The translations under genes were made by a program, and so were the position numbers. The notes below the pieces were generated by a model that saw nothing but the letters and a program-made list of their open reading frames with translations, did no database searches and was not told the DNA's origin. 64,000 nt of DNA, from positions 744,001 through 808,000 of the forward strand of contig CP064972.1 in assembly GCA_016699405.1 (NCBI GenBank), in the 5' to 3' direction. Source of the DNA: Holophagales bacterium (GTDB lineage Bacteria > Acidobacteriota > Thermoanaerobaculia > Multivoradales > JAGPDF01). Below are positions 7,611-17,204 of this stretch, piece after piece; the first letter of the stretch is position 1, and every line of letters starts with the position of its first letter.

Positions 7611-10574
7611 ATGACGCCGCAGCGCCACGCCCGGCTGCGCGAGCTCTTCCATCGCGCGATCGAAAGCCCGGAGGCCGAGCGCGCAGCGCTGTTGGCCGCG
7701 CTCGAGATCGACGATGCGGACCTGGCGGGCGACCTCGCCGCCCTGCTCGCCGAGGCGGGAACCGAGTCCGGCCACGACCTCCCCGCCGTTCCACCAGCCG
7801 GCGTCGCGGTACCGAGCCCCTGGCCCACGCAGCTCGGTCGCTGGCGGATCCTCGGCGAGCTGGGGCGCGGTGGCATGGGCTGGGTGCTGCTCGCCGAGCG
7901 CGCCGACGGCGCCTACGACCAGCGCGCCGCGGTCAAGATCCTCGACCCGCTGCGGCTCGGGAGCCGCGAGGTCGCCGGACGCCTTCTCGCCGAGCGACGG
8001 CTGCTCGCCCGCCTCGTCCATCCGTCGATCGCCCGTCTGCTCGACGGCGGGACGGCACCCGGCGGCGAGCCCTTCTTCGTCATGGAGCTCGTCGAGGGCC
8101 AACGGATCGACGAGTACGTCGCTGCCCACCGCCTCGACCTCGCGACGACCCTGCGGCTCTTCCTCGACGTCTGCGCGGCGGTGGAGTACGCGCACCGCAA
8201 CCTGATCGTCCACCGTGACCTCAAGCCGAGCAACGTCCTGGTCACCGCCGACGGCGTGCCGAAGCTCCTCGACTTCGGCATCGCCAAGCTCCTCGACCCG
8301 GCGCTCGATCCGGAGGCCGCTGTCGAGACGCGGCACGGCCATTCGCCGATGACCATCCGCTACGCCGCTCCCGAACAGGTGCGCGGCGAACCAGTCACCG
8401 TCGCCACCGACGTCTACGCCCTCGGTGTGCTGCTCTACGAGCTGCTTACCGGCACCTCGCCTTACGGGGAGGATTCGCGAACCCTGCCGGCGCTGCTGCG
8501 CGCGGTCTGTGAACGCGAGCCCCTGCCGCCTTCGACGGTCGATCTCACCCTGCCGGTGCTCACCGCGTCGGCGGCCGCGATGGGCAAGGAGCGTGGCCGC
8601 CCGCGGCGCCGGCGCGCCCTGCGCGGCGACGTCGACGCCATCGTCCTCAAGGCGCTGCGCAAGGAGCCGGCCGAGCGCTACGGCTCGGTCGCCGAGCTCG
8701 CCGACGATCTGCGGCGCCACCTCGACGGGCGTCCCGTCCTCGCGCGGCGAGGCTCGCGGCTCTACCGCACCGCCAAATTCGTGCGGCGCAACCGCTGGCC
8801 GCTGGCCACCGGCACCGCCGCCCTCGTGCTGCTCTCGTTCTACTTCGTCGAGCGCGAGCGCCAGTTGCGCGAGGTCGCCCGCGAGCGCGACAAGGCGCGC
8901 GAGGTCACCGAGACGATGGTCGGCCTCTTCGAGCTCTCCGACCCGAGCGAGGCGCGCGGCACCGCCTTCACCGTCCGCGAGGCGCTCGACCGCGGCGCCG
9001 AGCGGATCGACCGCGAGCTCGCCGGGCAGCCCGAGGTCCGCGCCACGCTGCTCGAGACGATGGGCCGGGTCTACCACAACCTCGGCCTCTACGCCCGCGG
9101 GCGCACGCTGCTCGAGAAGGCCACGGCGCTCTCCCGCACCTTCGCCGCTCCGGGCGACCTCTCGTCGACACTGCTCTTCCTCGCCCGCGCGGAACAGACG
9201 GCGGGCGACCTTCCGGCCGCCGAGAAGACCTTCACCGAGGCGCTCGGCGAGGCGAAGCGGGCGCGAGATCCCGTGCGCGAAGCACACGTGCTGGCCGAGC
9301 TCGCGCGGCTGCGCAGCGACCAAGGCGACTGGAAGGAAGCCGAGCGGCTGCATCGCGAGGCCGATGCGATCTACGAGCGGATGACGGACGCTCTTCCGCT
9401 CGATCGCGCCGAGAACCTCTCGAGCCTGGCGCTCGTCGTGCAGGCGCAGGGGAGGCGCGACGGAGCGAAGACCGAGCTCACCGCGGCCGAAGGTTGGCTC
9501 AGGAAGGGGCACGACGACGATCCGGTGCGCGAGGCGATGATCGGCGGCGAGCTCGGTGTCGCCTATCGCTGGATCGGCGAGCCGCTTCGTGCCGCCAAGC
9601 TCCTCGACACGTCGCTCTCACTCCTCCGCTCGGTGGTGCCCGGCGACCATGTCGAGCTCGCCAATCTGCTCAATAACCGGGCAATGGTCGCCGCCGATCA
9701 AGGCGATCTCTCCGCTGCGACCGCAGGATTCGAACAGGCGGCGGCGATGTGGCGACGGTTGATGGGCGACGATCACCCTCGTGTCGCCCTGGCGACGGCG
9801 AACCTTGGTGTGCTCTCCCTGCGTCGCGGCGATTGGCGTCGGGCGGCCGATCTCATCGGCCACGCCCTCGAGGTCAGCCGGCGCCGCCTGCCCGCCGACC
9901 ACCCCGACCTCTGCGTCGATCTCGAGAACCTCGCCGACGCCCGCCTCGAGCTCGGGGACCCGGCGGGCGCCTTCGCCCTGATCGACGAGTCGGAGAAGAT
10001 CCTCGAGCAGAAGCTCAAGCCGCCCAACGCGTCGCTCGCCCGCATTCTCGCCCGGCGGGCGCGCCACGCCGACCGCGCCGGCCGACTGGCCGAGGCCGAC
10101 CAGCTTTCTTCCCGCGCGCTGGCCATGTACAGCGAGACGCAGGCCCCGGACTCGCCGGCGATCGCTGCGGCGCGCGGCATCCGAGGCCGCGTCCTGCTTT
10201 CGCTGGGGAGGGGGACCGAAGCTCTCCCCCTGCTCGAGGAGGCGCTCGCCAGCCGCCTGCGCGCGCTCGGACCGGACCACTACGAGACCGCCCACGCACG
10301 AAGCCTGCTCGGCGGTGCGCTCGTCGCCACCGGGGCGACGGCGCGCGCGGTCCCCGAGCTCGAGAAGGCGCTCGCCGATCTCGAGCAAGCCCTCTTGCCG
10401 AGCCACTACGCCGTGGCCGAGACCCGCGCGCGGCTTGCCGACGCCCTGGCGATTCGCGGCGACCGGGCGCGTGCCACGGAGCTGCGCCAGCGTGCGCTCG
10501 CCGACCTGCGCGCTTCCTACCCCCACGGCCACCCGCTGATCCCAAAGCTCGAGAAGACGCTCGCCGGCTCCTGA
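7611..10574 (+). CDS. Membrane Ser/Thr protein kinase with C-terminal TPR array
   Basis: 987 residues. After a helical N-terminus, the kinase domain (~76-380) shows the glycine loop GELGRGGMGWV, AVKIL lysine, catalytic HRDLKPSN (~201), DFGIAKL (~221) and AAPEQV (~253), all intact, so it should be active. One transmembrane helix lies at ~393-415 (LATGTAALVLLSFYF). The rest (~440-985) is a long array of TPR repeats, several with the DHP/ADHP-type linker seen in TPR_12 repeats. The topology puts the kinase in the cytoplasm and the TPRs outside. It starts at the ATG at 7611; longer in-frame extensions lack kinase-family sequence. Typical of Acidobacteriota and Planctomycetes receptor kinases. Confidence 0.93.
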   Translation: MTPQRHARLRELFHRAIESPEAERAALLAALEIDDADLAGDLAALLAEAGTESGHDLPAVPPAGVAVPSPWPTQLGRWRILGELGRGGMGWVLLAERADGAYDQRAAVKILDPLRLGSREVAGRLLAERRLLARLVHPSIARLLDGGTAPGGEPFFVMELVEGQRIDEYVAAHRLDLATTLRLFLDVCAAVEYAHRNLIVHRDLKPSNVLVTADGVPKLLDFGIAKLLDPALDPEAAVETRHGHSPMTIRYAAPEQVRGEPVTVATDVYALGVLLYELLTGTSPYGEDSRTLPALLRAVCEREPLPPSTVDLTLPVLTASAAAMGKERGRPRRRRALRGDVDAIVLKALRKEPAERYGSVAELADDLRRHLDGRPVLARRGSRLYRTAKFVRRNRWPLATGTAALVLLSFYFVERERQLREVARERDKAREVTETMVGLFELSDPSEARGTAFTVREALDRGAERIDRELAGQPEVRATLLETMGRVYHNLGLYARGRTLLEKATALSRTFAAPGDLSSTLLFLARAEQTAGDLPAAEKTFTEALGEAKRARDPVREAHVLAELARLRSDQGDWKEAERLHREADAIYERMTDALPLDRAENLSSLALVVQAQGRRDGAKTELTAAEGWLRKGHDDDPVREAMIGGELGVAYRWIGEPLRAAKLLDTSLSLLRSVVPGDHVELANLLNNRAMVAADQGDLSAATAGFEQAAAMWRRLMGDDHPRVALATANLGVLSLRRGDWRRAADLIGHALEVSRRRLPADHPDLCVDLENLADARLELGDPAGAFALIDESEKILEQKLKPPNASLARILARRARHADRAGRLAEADQLSSRALAMYSETQAPDSPAIAAARGIRGRVLLSLGRGTEALPLLEEALASRLRALGPDHYETAHARSLLGGALVATGATARAVPELEKALADLEQALLPSHYAVAETRARLADALAIRGDRARATELRQRALADLRASYPHGHPLIPKLEKTLAGS

Positions 10575-10630
10575 GCGGGTGGCCCACGCCGCGGGAGCGG
10601 CGCACGCAGCCGTCCGGGCGGATCGTCGCG

Positions 10631-11293
10631 CTAGCCCTCGGCCAGGGCGCGGATCCGCTCGGACTCGTGAATCGCCAGACCGCTCGGCGCGGCGCGGGCG
10701 ACCCGCCGCATCGCCGCGGCCACCGTGCTCGCGGCGATCGGCCGGTAGCGCGCCAGCGGGCCCAGGAAGAGCGGGCCGAGCGGGGCGAAGACGGCGCTGG
10801 CCACGCGCTCCCCGACGCGCAGCTCGGCGCGGTCGCCGAGCAGCAGCGAAGGGCGGAAGATCTGGATCGAATCGAAGGCGAGCGCCTCGACCGCCCGCTC
10901 CATCTCGCCCTTGACCCGGCTGTAGAAGGTGCGCGATGCCGGGTCGGCACCGAGCGAGCTGACCACCAGGAGCTGGCGCGCCCCCGCCTGCCAGCCCGCC
11001 GCGGCGAAGGCGAGGACGGCGTCGTGGTCGACGGCACGGAACGCCGGCTGCGATCCGGCCTTGGCGATCGTCGTCCCGAGAGCGCAGAAGAGGTCGTCGG
11101 CGGCGGGCAACGACGGGAGGGCCGCGAAGTCGACGACGAGATGGGTGAGCTTCGCGTGGGTGCGCGGCAGCGGCCGTCGCACGAGGAGCGTCACCGCGCT
11201 CCAGCTCTCGTCGGCGAGCAGCTCGTCGACCAGATGGGAGCCGACGAGCCCGCTCGCTCCGGCCACGATGGCTCGCCTGCGATCTGCACTCAT
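10631..11293 (-). CDS. NAD(P)-binding Rossmann protein, NmrA/HIM1-like
   Basis: 220 residues. Residues 8-20 (AIVAGASGLVGSH) are the dinucleotide-binding GxxGxxG motif of atypical short-chain dehydrogenases. VSSLGADPASRTFYSRVKGEME carries the YxxxK pair in the usual place, and IFRPSLLLG follows as in NAD(P)H-binding HTATIP2/HIM1-like proteins. The substrate is unknown; members often serve as redox sensors or as reductases. Cytosolic. It is transcribed convergently with the kinase and divergently from guaA. Confidence 0.8.
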   Translation of the reverse strand: MSADRRRAIVAGASGLVGSHLVDELLADESWSAVTLLVRRPLPRTHAKLTHLVVDFAALPSLPAADDLFCALGTTIAKAGSQPAFRAVDHDAVLAFAAAGWQAGARQLLVVSSLGADPASRTFYSRVKGEMERAVEALAFDSIQIFRPSLLLGDRAELRVGERVASAVFAPLGPLFLGPLARYRPIAASTVAAAMRRVARAAPSGLAIHESERIRALAEG

Positions 11294-11379
11294 CGCCTCT
11301 CCTCCCGCCGTTGCGTGAATGGTAAGCGATCAGCGTAGCAGAGGGCCGCTGTCGCGCTCGGGCGATAGGATCGTGACGC

Positions 11380-11399
11380 ACGCCCGGCCCTCCGGGCGT
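11380..11399 (+). promoter_or_regulatory. Stem-loop in guaA leader
   Basis: Two perfectly complementary 8-base arms, ACGCCCGG and CCGGGCGT, separated by CCCT, end nine bases before the AAGGAG ribosome site of guaA. A transcript start upstream (a TAGGAT hexamer lies at 11366) would place this hairpin in the 5' leader. It could affect initiation or mRNA stability. No known riboswitch is recognised. Confidence 0.35.
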
Positions 11400-11419
11400 C
11401 CACCCCGAAGGAGCACCCC

Positions 11420-13249
11420 TTGCACCACGACATCATCGCGGTCGTCGACTTCGGCGGCCAGTACGCACACCTGATCGCCACGAAGGTCCGCCGCCTCGGC
11501 GTGCGCGCCGAGATCCGCCAACCCGACGACCCGATCGAGCGCTTCGCGCCCTATCGCGGGATCATCCTTTCCGGCAGCCCGTCGCTCTCGTCGCTCGGCG
11601 AAGACTCCGACTACACGCGGGCGATCTACGACCTGCCGGTGCCGATCCTCGGCTTCTGTTTCGGTCACCAGGAGATCGCCAAGCACTACGGTGGCGAGGT
11701 GGCGCACGGCGGTCGCGAGTGGGGGCCGGCCGAGCTGCGACTGACGCGCCAGCATCCGCTCTTCGCCGGGCTCGGACCGGTCGAGCCGGTCTGGATGAGC
11801 CACTACGACTCGGTCGTCGCCCTCGGCCCGGACTTCGAGGAGCTCGGCGCGACCGAGCTGGCTCCCGGTTCACCGGCCCATCGCTTCGCGGCGATCGGCT
11901 CCGATCGCCTTCGGCGCTACGGCCTGCAGTTCCACCCGGAGGTCGACGACACGCTGCACGGCGAGGCGATGATCGCCAACTTCGTCTTCGGCATCTGCGG
12001 CTGCGAGCGCTCGTGGACGATGGACCAGTTCCTCGAGGAGGAGACGGTCCGTCTGCGCGCCCAGGTCGGCGACCGCTCGGTCTTCCTGCTCGCCTCCGGC
12101 GGCGTCGACTCGACGGTCGCCGCCAAGCTGCTCGCCCAGGCGCTCGGCAACGACCGCGTCCGCCTGCTGCACGTCGACAACGGATTGATGCGGCAGGACG
12201 AGAGCCACCAGGTCGTCGAGCTGCTCGAGTCGCTCGGCCTCGGGGCCAATCTCTCCTTCATCGACGCGAGCGACACCTTCCTCTCGGCGCTCGAAGGGAT
12301 CGTCGAGCCGGAGCGCAAGCGCCGGGTGATCGGCGACACCTTCGTCGAGGTCTTCGAGCGCAAGGCACGCCGGCTCGGCATCGAGAGCCACCTGCTCGCC
12401 CAGGGGACGATCTACCCCGACACGATCGAGACCGGCGGCACGAAGCGGGCCGACACGATCAAGACGCATCACAACCGGGTGCCGGTGATCGCCGAGATGA
12501 TCGCCGCCGGGAGGATCGTCGAGCCGCTCGCCGACCTCTACAAGGTCGAGGTCCGCGAGCTCGGGGAGCGGCTGGGGATCCCGCGCGAGGCGCTCTGGCG
12601 GCACCCGTTTCCCGGGCCCGGCCTCGGCGTCCGGCTGCTCTGCTCGGACGGCGAGCGGGATCGGTCGCACTTCGAGGAGCTCGAGCCGGCGCTCGCCACG
12701 CTGGCGGCGCGGGAAGGGGTGCGAGCGCTTGCCCTGCCGATCCGCTCGGTGGGGGTCAAGGCGGACCTGCGCGCCTACGAGCACCCGGTGCTCCTCGATC
12801 TCGGCCCCGAGCAGATCTCGTGGCCGCGCCTGCTGACGCTCGCGGCGGCGATCTATCAGGAGGTGCCGCACGTCAACCGCTGCCTGCGCTGGCTCGGCCC
12901 CGGGCGACCGGCGAGCTTCACGCCGCTCGCCGCCACGGTGACCCGCGAACGGCTCGACCTGCTGCGCCACGCCGACGCCATCGTCATGCAGGGGCTGCGA
13001 CGCCACGGCCTTTACGATGCGATCTGGCAGTGTCCGACCGTCCTCGTGCCACTCGCCGTCGACGGTCGCGGCAGCGAGCTGGTCATCGTCCGGCCGATCC
13101 GCTCCGAGCGCGGCATGACGGCCACCCCCGCCGAGCTCCCGCCGGCGCTGCTCGGCGAGCTCGGCGAACGCCTGCTCGCCCTGCCCGCCATCAGCGGCTT
13201 CGCCTTCGACCTGACGACCAAGCCGCCGGGGACGATCGAGTGGGAGTGA
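11420..13249 (+). CDS. guaA: GMP synthase (glutamine-hydrolysing)
   Basis: 609 residues. It converts XMP, glutamine and ATP to GMP in the cytoplasm, the last step of guanine nucleotide synthesis. The glutamine amidotransferase domain (1-~195) has its nucleophile in GFCFGHQ (Cys80) and the His/Glu pair in FHPEV (~171). The ATP pyrophosphatase domain has the PP-loop LASGGVDSTV (~227) and TIYPDTIE. The C-terminal dimerisation part, with HPFPGPGLGVR, is longer than in the ~525-residue E. coli enzyme, which suggests the longer GuaA type with an insertion. Translation starts at TTG 11420, placed by the AAGGAG six bases upstream. Stand-alone gene. Confidence 0.97.
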   Translation: MHHDIIAVVDFGGQYAHLIATKVRRLGVRAEIRQPDDPIERFAPYRGIILSGSPSLSSLGEDSDYTRAIYDLPVPILGFCFGHQEIAKHYGGEVAHGGREWGPAELRLTRQHPLFAGLGPVEPVWMSHYDSVVALGPDFEELGATELAPGSPAHRFAAIGSDRLRRYGLQFHPEVDDTLHGEAMIANFVFGICGCERSWTMDQFLEEETVRLRAQVGDRSVFLLASGGVDSTVAAKLLAQALGNDRVRLLHVDNGLMRQDESHQVVELLESLGLGANLSFIDASDTFLSALEGIVEPERKRRVIGDTFVEVFERKARRLGIESHLLAQGTIYPDTIETGGTKRADTIKTHHNRVPVIAEMIAAGRIVEPLADLYKVEVRELGERLGIPREALWRHPFPGPGLGVRLLCSDGERDRSHFEELEPALATLAAREGVRALALPIRSVGVKADLRAYEHPVLLDLGPEQISWPRLLTLAAAIYQEVPHVNRCLRWLGPGRPASFTPLAATVTRERLDLLRHADAIVMQGLRRHGLYDAIWQCPTVLVPLAVDGRGSELVIVRPIRSERGMTATPAELPPALLGELGERLLALPAISGFAFDLTTKPPGTIEWE

Positions 13250-13288
13250 GGCGCCGGCGGTGGGAGCCCGACCGACGACGCCGGGGCT

Positions 13289-14890
13289 TCACGGACACAC
13301 GTGAAGGGCGTCGGTGTCCTGAACCGGTGGGAAGGGAACGCCGCGAGGATGGTCGTACGTCCAGCGTTCACCGGTGACGGTGTCGGTGACCGCCAGGTCG
13401 ACCCCGACGTCGGTCAGGCCAGCGGCGAAGACCCAGAAGTCGCGGAACTCCGGCAGGTGACAGGCGTCGAGCACCTTGACGACCAGCTCGACGTTTCCCG
13501 GCCCGAAGAACCAGAAGCCGCCGGTGTCGCTGGCGATCGGCACGGCGTGACCGAAACCCGGCAGGCCGTGGTGGTCGTTCCAGGTCGCCTCGACTCGGAA
13601 GCGGCCACCGGTGAGGCAGAGAGCGGTCTCGGTCGCCACGCAATCGTCGGCCAGCGCCCCGAGATCGGCGTAGATCGCCGACTGGCCGGCTGGCGTCTGC
13701 CCACCCCACGCCACGGCCCAGGCGCCACCGGGCTGCATCGCGGCTCCGGGTGAAGCGGAGCCGAGGCCGGCGATCGACGCCGGTAGCGGATTCATCGGGC
13801 CGAGGGGGTTCGCACCTCGGCCGAACGCCTGCCACCCCGGCTGGAAGCGACCGGAGGGATCGCCGGGGATCGGCTCGGTCCACGTGACGAGAAACCGCCC
13901 GCGTTCGTCGGCCGCGACCGCCGGGAGCGAAGGCTCGAGCCAGGTGGCCAGCGAGCGGATCTCCTGCATGTTGCCGATCGGCAAGCCGTCGAGCAGGCGG
14001 CGGGTGCGCAGCGTCACGGCCCGCGTCGTCTCGTCGAGAGCGAACCAGACGGCACGTCCCTCGACGTTGCCGGCGCTCGCTGCGGCAGGGAGACGATCCG
14101 ACTGCAGCGTTCCATCTTCGAGGCGGACGACTTGCTCGCCCCCCAGCGGATCGCCAAGCGCGTCGAGACGACGGGCCGCGGTAACCGGGAGGAGCGGCGG
14201 CTCGCCTTCCCCCGGCGAGGTTCGCACCCAGGTGACGACGAGGCCGTCCGGGCGGCGGGCGAGGGCGGGGTCGACGCGATGGGCCCCATCCGCTGGGGAG
14301 AGCGTCGTCGTGGGTCCGCTCGCCGCCCCGGCGGCATCGAGCCTCAACGCGCGGATCGACGCCGGCGCCGAGCCATCGGCGGGCGTGAAGGCGTAGACGA
14401 GCAGCCAGCCGCCACCGGGCAGCGCGACGACGTCGTGTCGGCCGATCTCGGTCGGACCGGCGGTCACGAGCGCAGCGGAGCTCCCCGCCGGGGGCGCGCC
14501 GCTCGCGGGGAAACGGCGCACGGCGAGGCCCGAGAAGTTGTAGCGCTGCATCCGATAGGCGACGAGCATCGTGCCGTCCGGCGCCACCGCCAGACGCGGA
14601 GCGCGCATGGCGAGCGCGATGATCCCCGAGTCGACCAGCTCCTCCGGCCCGCGCGGCGCACCGCTGGCGTCGAGCTGTCGGATCCAGACCTGACCGAGCG
14701 AACCGGCGCCGATGGCCTCCCACGCCACGGCCCATCCGCCGTCGGGGAGCGCTGCGACCACGGGAGCGAAGTCCATCCGGTCAGGGGACGTCGTCACGGT
14801 GACGGTCGCTCCGCTGGCGACGAGCGGCAGCAGCAAGGCCAGGAACAGCTCGCAGATGATCGGACGCCAGGTGCGGGTTCCGTCGGGCAT
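13289..14890 (-). CDS. Secreted propeller-like protein with shared FWFFG C-terminal domain
   Basis: 533 residues. The ATG follows GGAGG. The N-terminus has a signal peptide (ICELFLALLLPLVASGA). Residues ~30-415 consist of repeated segments with patterns such as ALPDGGWAVAWEA, VALPGGGWLLVYA and ADERGRFLVTWTEP, which are typical of extracellular beta-propellers. The last ~115 residues begin at CVATETALCLTGGRFRVEA, contain GGFWFFGPGNVELVVKVL and end VQDTDALHVCP, matching the end of the 291-residue protein at 4085-4960. No catalytic motif is recognised. It faces guaA convergently and is divergent from the beta-helix protein at 15280. Confidence 0.82.
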   Translation of the reverse strand: MPDGTRTWRPIICELFLALLLPLVASGATVTVTTSPDRMDFAPVVAALPDGGWAVAWEAIGAGSLGQVWIRQLDASGAPRGPEELVDSGIIALAMRAPRLAVAPDGTMLVAYRMQRYNFSGLAVRRFPASGAPPAGSSAALVTAGPTEIGRHDVVALPGGGWLLVYAFTPADGSAPASIRALRLDAAGAASGPTTTLSPADGAHRVDPALARRPDGLVVTWVRTSPGEGEPPLLPVTAARRLDALGDPLGGEQVVRLEDGTLQSDRLPAAASAGNVEGRAVWFALDETTRAVTLRTRRLLDGLPIGNMQEIRSLATWLEPSLPAVAADERGRFLVTWTEPIPGDPSGRFQPGWQAFGRGANPLGPMNPLPASIAGLGSASPGAAMQPGGAWAVAWGGQTPAGQSAIYADLGALADDCVATETALCLTGGRFRVEATWNDHHGLPGFGHAVPIASDTGGFWFFGPGNVELVVKVLDACHLPEFRDFWVFAAGLTDVGVDLAVTDTVTGERWTYDHPRGVPFPPVQDTDALHVCP

Positions 14891-15279
14891 GAGAGACCTC
14901 CGCGGGAGGGTTGGCCGTGAGGCGGCTCCCACTTCTCCTACGCGCGAACGTCGCCGGTCGTCCCGACCGTCCGCAACTCCCCATCGCCGGCCGGTGCCTT
15001 CTCGCTCCCTGCGGCGTCGCTCCCCACCGCCCGGCACCTTGCTTGGCTCACCTCCACGACGGGCGCCCCAGTGCGGGTGCGTGACCCAAGGGCGCGGCAG
15101 GACGTACGTCCCGGAGCGGATCGAGTGAACACGGTTGGCCCTGGCGTGCGGGACGACCTGCGGACTCGCATCGGTCGTGGCGGACCATCGCCGATCCAGG
15201 GGATGGGCTGTGCTACTCTGCGCCGCGAAAATCCGATGGGGCTGGTTGCTGTTTGAGGATCTTCCGGAGGGAGGGGCGC
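14891..15279. other. Intergenic region between two divergent secreted-protein genes
   Basis: 389 bases without a convincing gene. The part before 15280 contains the ribosome site GGAGGGAGG and, about 70 bases upstream of the start, a TGCTACTCT sequence that could be an extended -10 element, but I see no good -35. On the other side, GGAGG precedes the start at 14890. Open frames across the region have composition expected of noise. Confidence 0.5.
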
Positions 15280-17004
15280 ATGTCTTCTGCTCGGTGGGCT
15301 CGTCGCATCGGCATCCTCGTCTGCACCTCGCTGCTCCTGATCGCGGTTCCCGCCTCGCTCGAAGCCGCGGTCTTCACAGTCGGCAGCGACGGAGCCTGCA
15401 GCTACTCGACGATCACCGCCGCGCTCTTCGCCTCGCTCGCCGCCGGCAACGACGAGATCCGCATCGCGCGCAACCAGACCTACAGCAACGTCTCGCTCCA
15501 CCTCACCGACTGGAGCTCGGCCACCGTCGGTTCGCTGACGCTGGCCGGCGGCTACGACAACTGCGCGGACGCGACGCCGAGTGGCCTGACGACGCTCACC
15601 GGCTCGCTCTCAGCCCCGGTCGTCAAGGTCGACACCTCCTCGCAAGCCGATTCGCTGGTCACCCTCCGCGACCTGATGCTCAACGGCTCCGGGGCGCTCG
15701 GGGTGTGGGCCGACGGCGGCGCGCAGGTCACGCTGACGCACGTCACCGTGCAGTCCAACGGCGGCGGCGGCATCGGCGCCTTCAACGGTGCGACCATCCT
15801 CGCCGACACCGGGTCGAGCATCGGCCCGAACTCCGGCTCCGGCGTCGCCTGCCTCTCGGGCTCGCACGTCGAGCTCGCCGCAACCGTCGACAACAACATC
15901 GCGACGAACGGCGCCGGGATCCTCGCCGGGACCGGATGCACCCTCACCGTCCACGCCGGCGGAGCGATCACCAACAACGACGCCTCGTTCGGCGGCGGCA
16001 TCCACGCGAGCGGCGGAGCGACGGTGATCGTCGACGGCTCCGATCAGGCGACGCAGTTCGCGACGCAGGTCTCGGGCAACACGGCGACCGACCAGGGCGG
16101 TGGCATCTACGCGAGCGGTGCCGGCACGACGGTGACGATCCGCAACGCCCGGGTACGGGTCAACCAGGCCGGGCTCGAAGGGGGTGCGATCTGGGCCGAC
16201 CAGGGAGCACGGGTCATCGTCGACCGGGTGAGCGGGCGCTGCTACGACCCGGAACGCTGCTCCGACCTGTCGCTCAACCAGGTCACCCAGGCCAATCAGG
16301 GGGTGGACGGCGCGGTCGCCTGGGTCGAAAGCGACGCCGACCTCGAGATCTACCAGACCCTGGTCGAAGGAAACTCGATCGACGTCTCCGCCGAGTGGGG
16401 AAGCCTGTTCTACGCCTTCGGCGTCGGCTCGACGATCAAGGCCGAGGGGCTGAGCTTCTGGAACAACCAGGGGCCCGACGCCCTCTTCTCCGGCTCGTCT
16501 AACGCAGAGATCCACGTCGGCTTCGTCTCGGCCTCCGGCAACTTCTTCGCCAGCGGCACGCTCCCGGCCCGCCCCGTCTTCTTGAGCACGAACGCCACCG
16601 CGACGCTCAACTCGAGCATCTTCTACCCGAACTCGGCAGTCCAGGCGATTCTCGGGGCGTCACTCCCCGAGGTCGACTGCCTGATCCTGTCGAACACGAC
16701 CGGCCTGCCCCCCTCCGCCACCTTCGTCAGCACCGTCGATCCGGCCTTCGTCGATGCCGCGAACGGCAACCTCGCCTTGCGCTCCACCTCCCCGGCGATC
16801 GACTACTGCGACACGTTCCTCTACTCGCCGCTGCAGAGCGACCTCGACCTCGAGGCGCGCGGTTATGATGCCGCGAGCAATTCGAACGGAACGCCAGGGC
16901 CGAACGGGGGGACCTACGATCTCGGCGCCGACGAGCTGTACCTCTTCTGGGCCGACGGCTACGAGGCGGGGAACACGCTGGCGTGGTCGGCCAGGCTTCC
17001 CTGA
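15280..17004 (+). CDS. Secreted right-handed beta-helix protein with C-terminal DxxExG-WSxxxP pattern
   Basis: 574 residues. It starts at the ATG after GGAGGGAGG. The signal peptide spans ~1-33 (LVCTSLLLIAVPASLEAA). The mature start, VFTVGSDGACSYSTITAAL, is typical of parallel beta-helix proteins. Many short Gly/Asn-rich turns follow (NGGGGIGAFNGA, ASFGGGIHASGG, DQGGGIYASG), as in right-handed beta-helix repeats, ending with an NLALRSTSPAID segment commonly seen at the end of such domains. The final 16 residues DGYEAGNTLAWSARLP share exact spacing with the ends of the proteins at 53106 and 57898. The role is unknown; it is probably at the cell surface or extracellular. Confidence 0.85.
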   Translation: MSSARWARRIGILVCTSLLLIAVPASLEAAVFTVGSDGACSYSTITAALFASLAAGNDEIRIARNQTYSNVSLHLTDWSSATVGSLTLAGGYDNCADATPSGLTTLTGSLSAPVVKVDTSSQADSLVTLRDLMLNGSGALGVWADGGAQVTLTHVTVQSNGGGGIGAFNGATILADTGSSIGPNSGSGVACLSGSHVELAATVDNNIATNGAGILAGTGCTLTVHAGGAITNNDASFGGGIHASGGATVIVDGSDQATQFATQVSGNTATDQGGGIYASGAGTTVTIRNARVRVNQAGLEGGAIWADQGARVIVDRVSGRCYDPERCSDLSLNQVTQANQGVDGAVAWVESDADLEIYQTLVEGNSIDVSAEWGSLFYAFGVGSTIKAEGLSFWNNQGPDALFSGSSNAEIHVGFVSASGNFFASGTLPARPVFLSTNATATLNSSIFYPNSAVQAILGASLPEVDCLILSNTTGLPPSATFVSTVDPAFVDAANGNLALRSTSPAIDYCDTFLYSPLQSDLDLEARGYDAASNSNGTPGPNGGTYDLGADELYLFWADGYEAGNTLAWSARLP

Positions 17005-17204
17005 CCGAAGAGCCCTCGCTCGGCGACCGATCCCGACCGGACTCGGCCGGGGGTCGGACGAGGGGCGAGCCGGATGCGGCTCACGACCTCCGCCGCGTCG
17101 CGAGAGAAGGCTGAGGGCGCAGGAGAGCTGGCATTCCGGTGTTGCAACGAACGAGGCGGGCAAGACACCGCCGGTGAAGCAGTCCACACTGCCAGGAGAC
17201 GCCG

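Noticed and set aside
9618..11381. 587-codon minus-strand open frame overlapping the end of the first kinase
   Set aside because: It lacks motifs and overlaps a well-supported TPR region; the NAD(P)-binding gene at 10631 is in a different frame.
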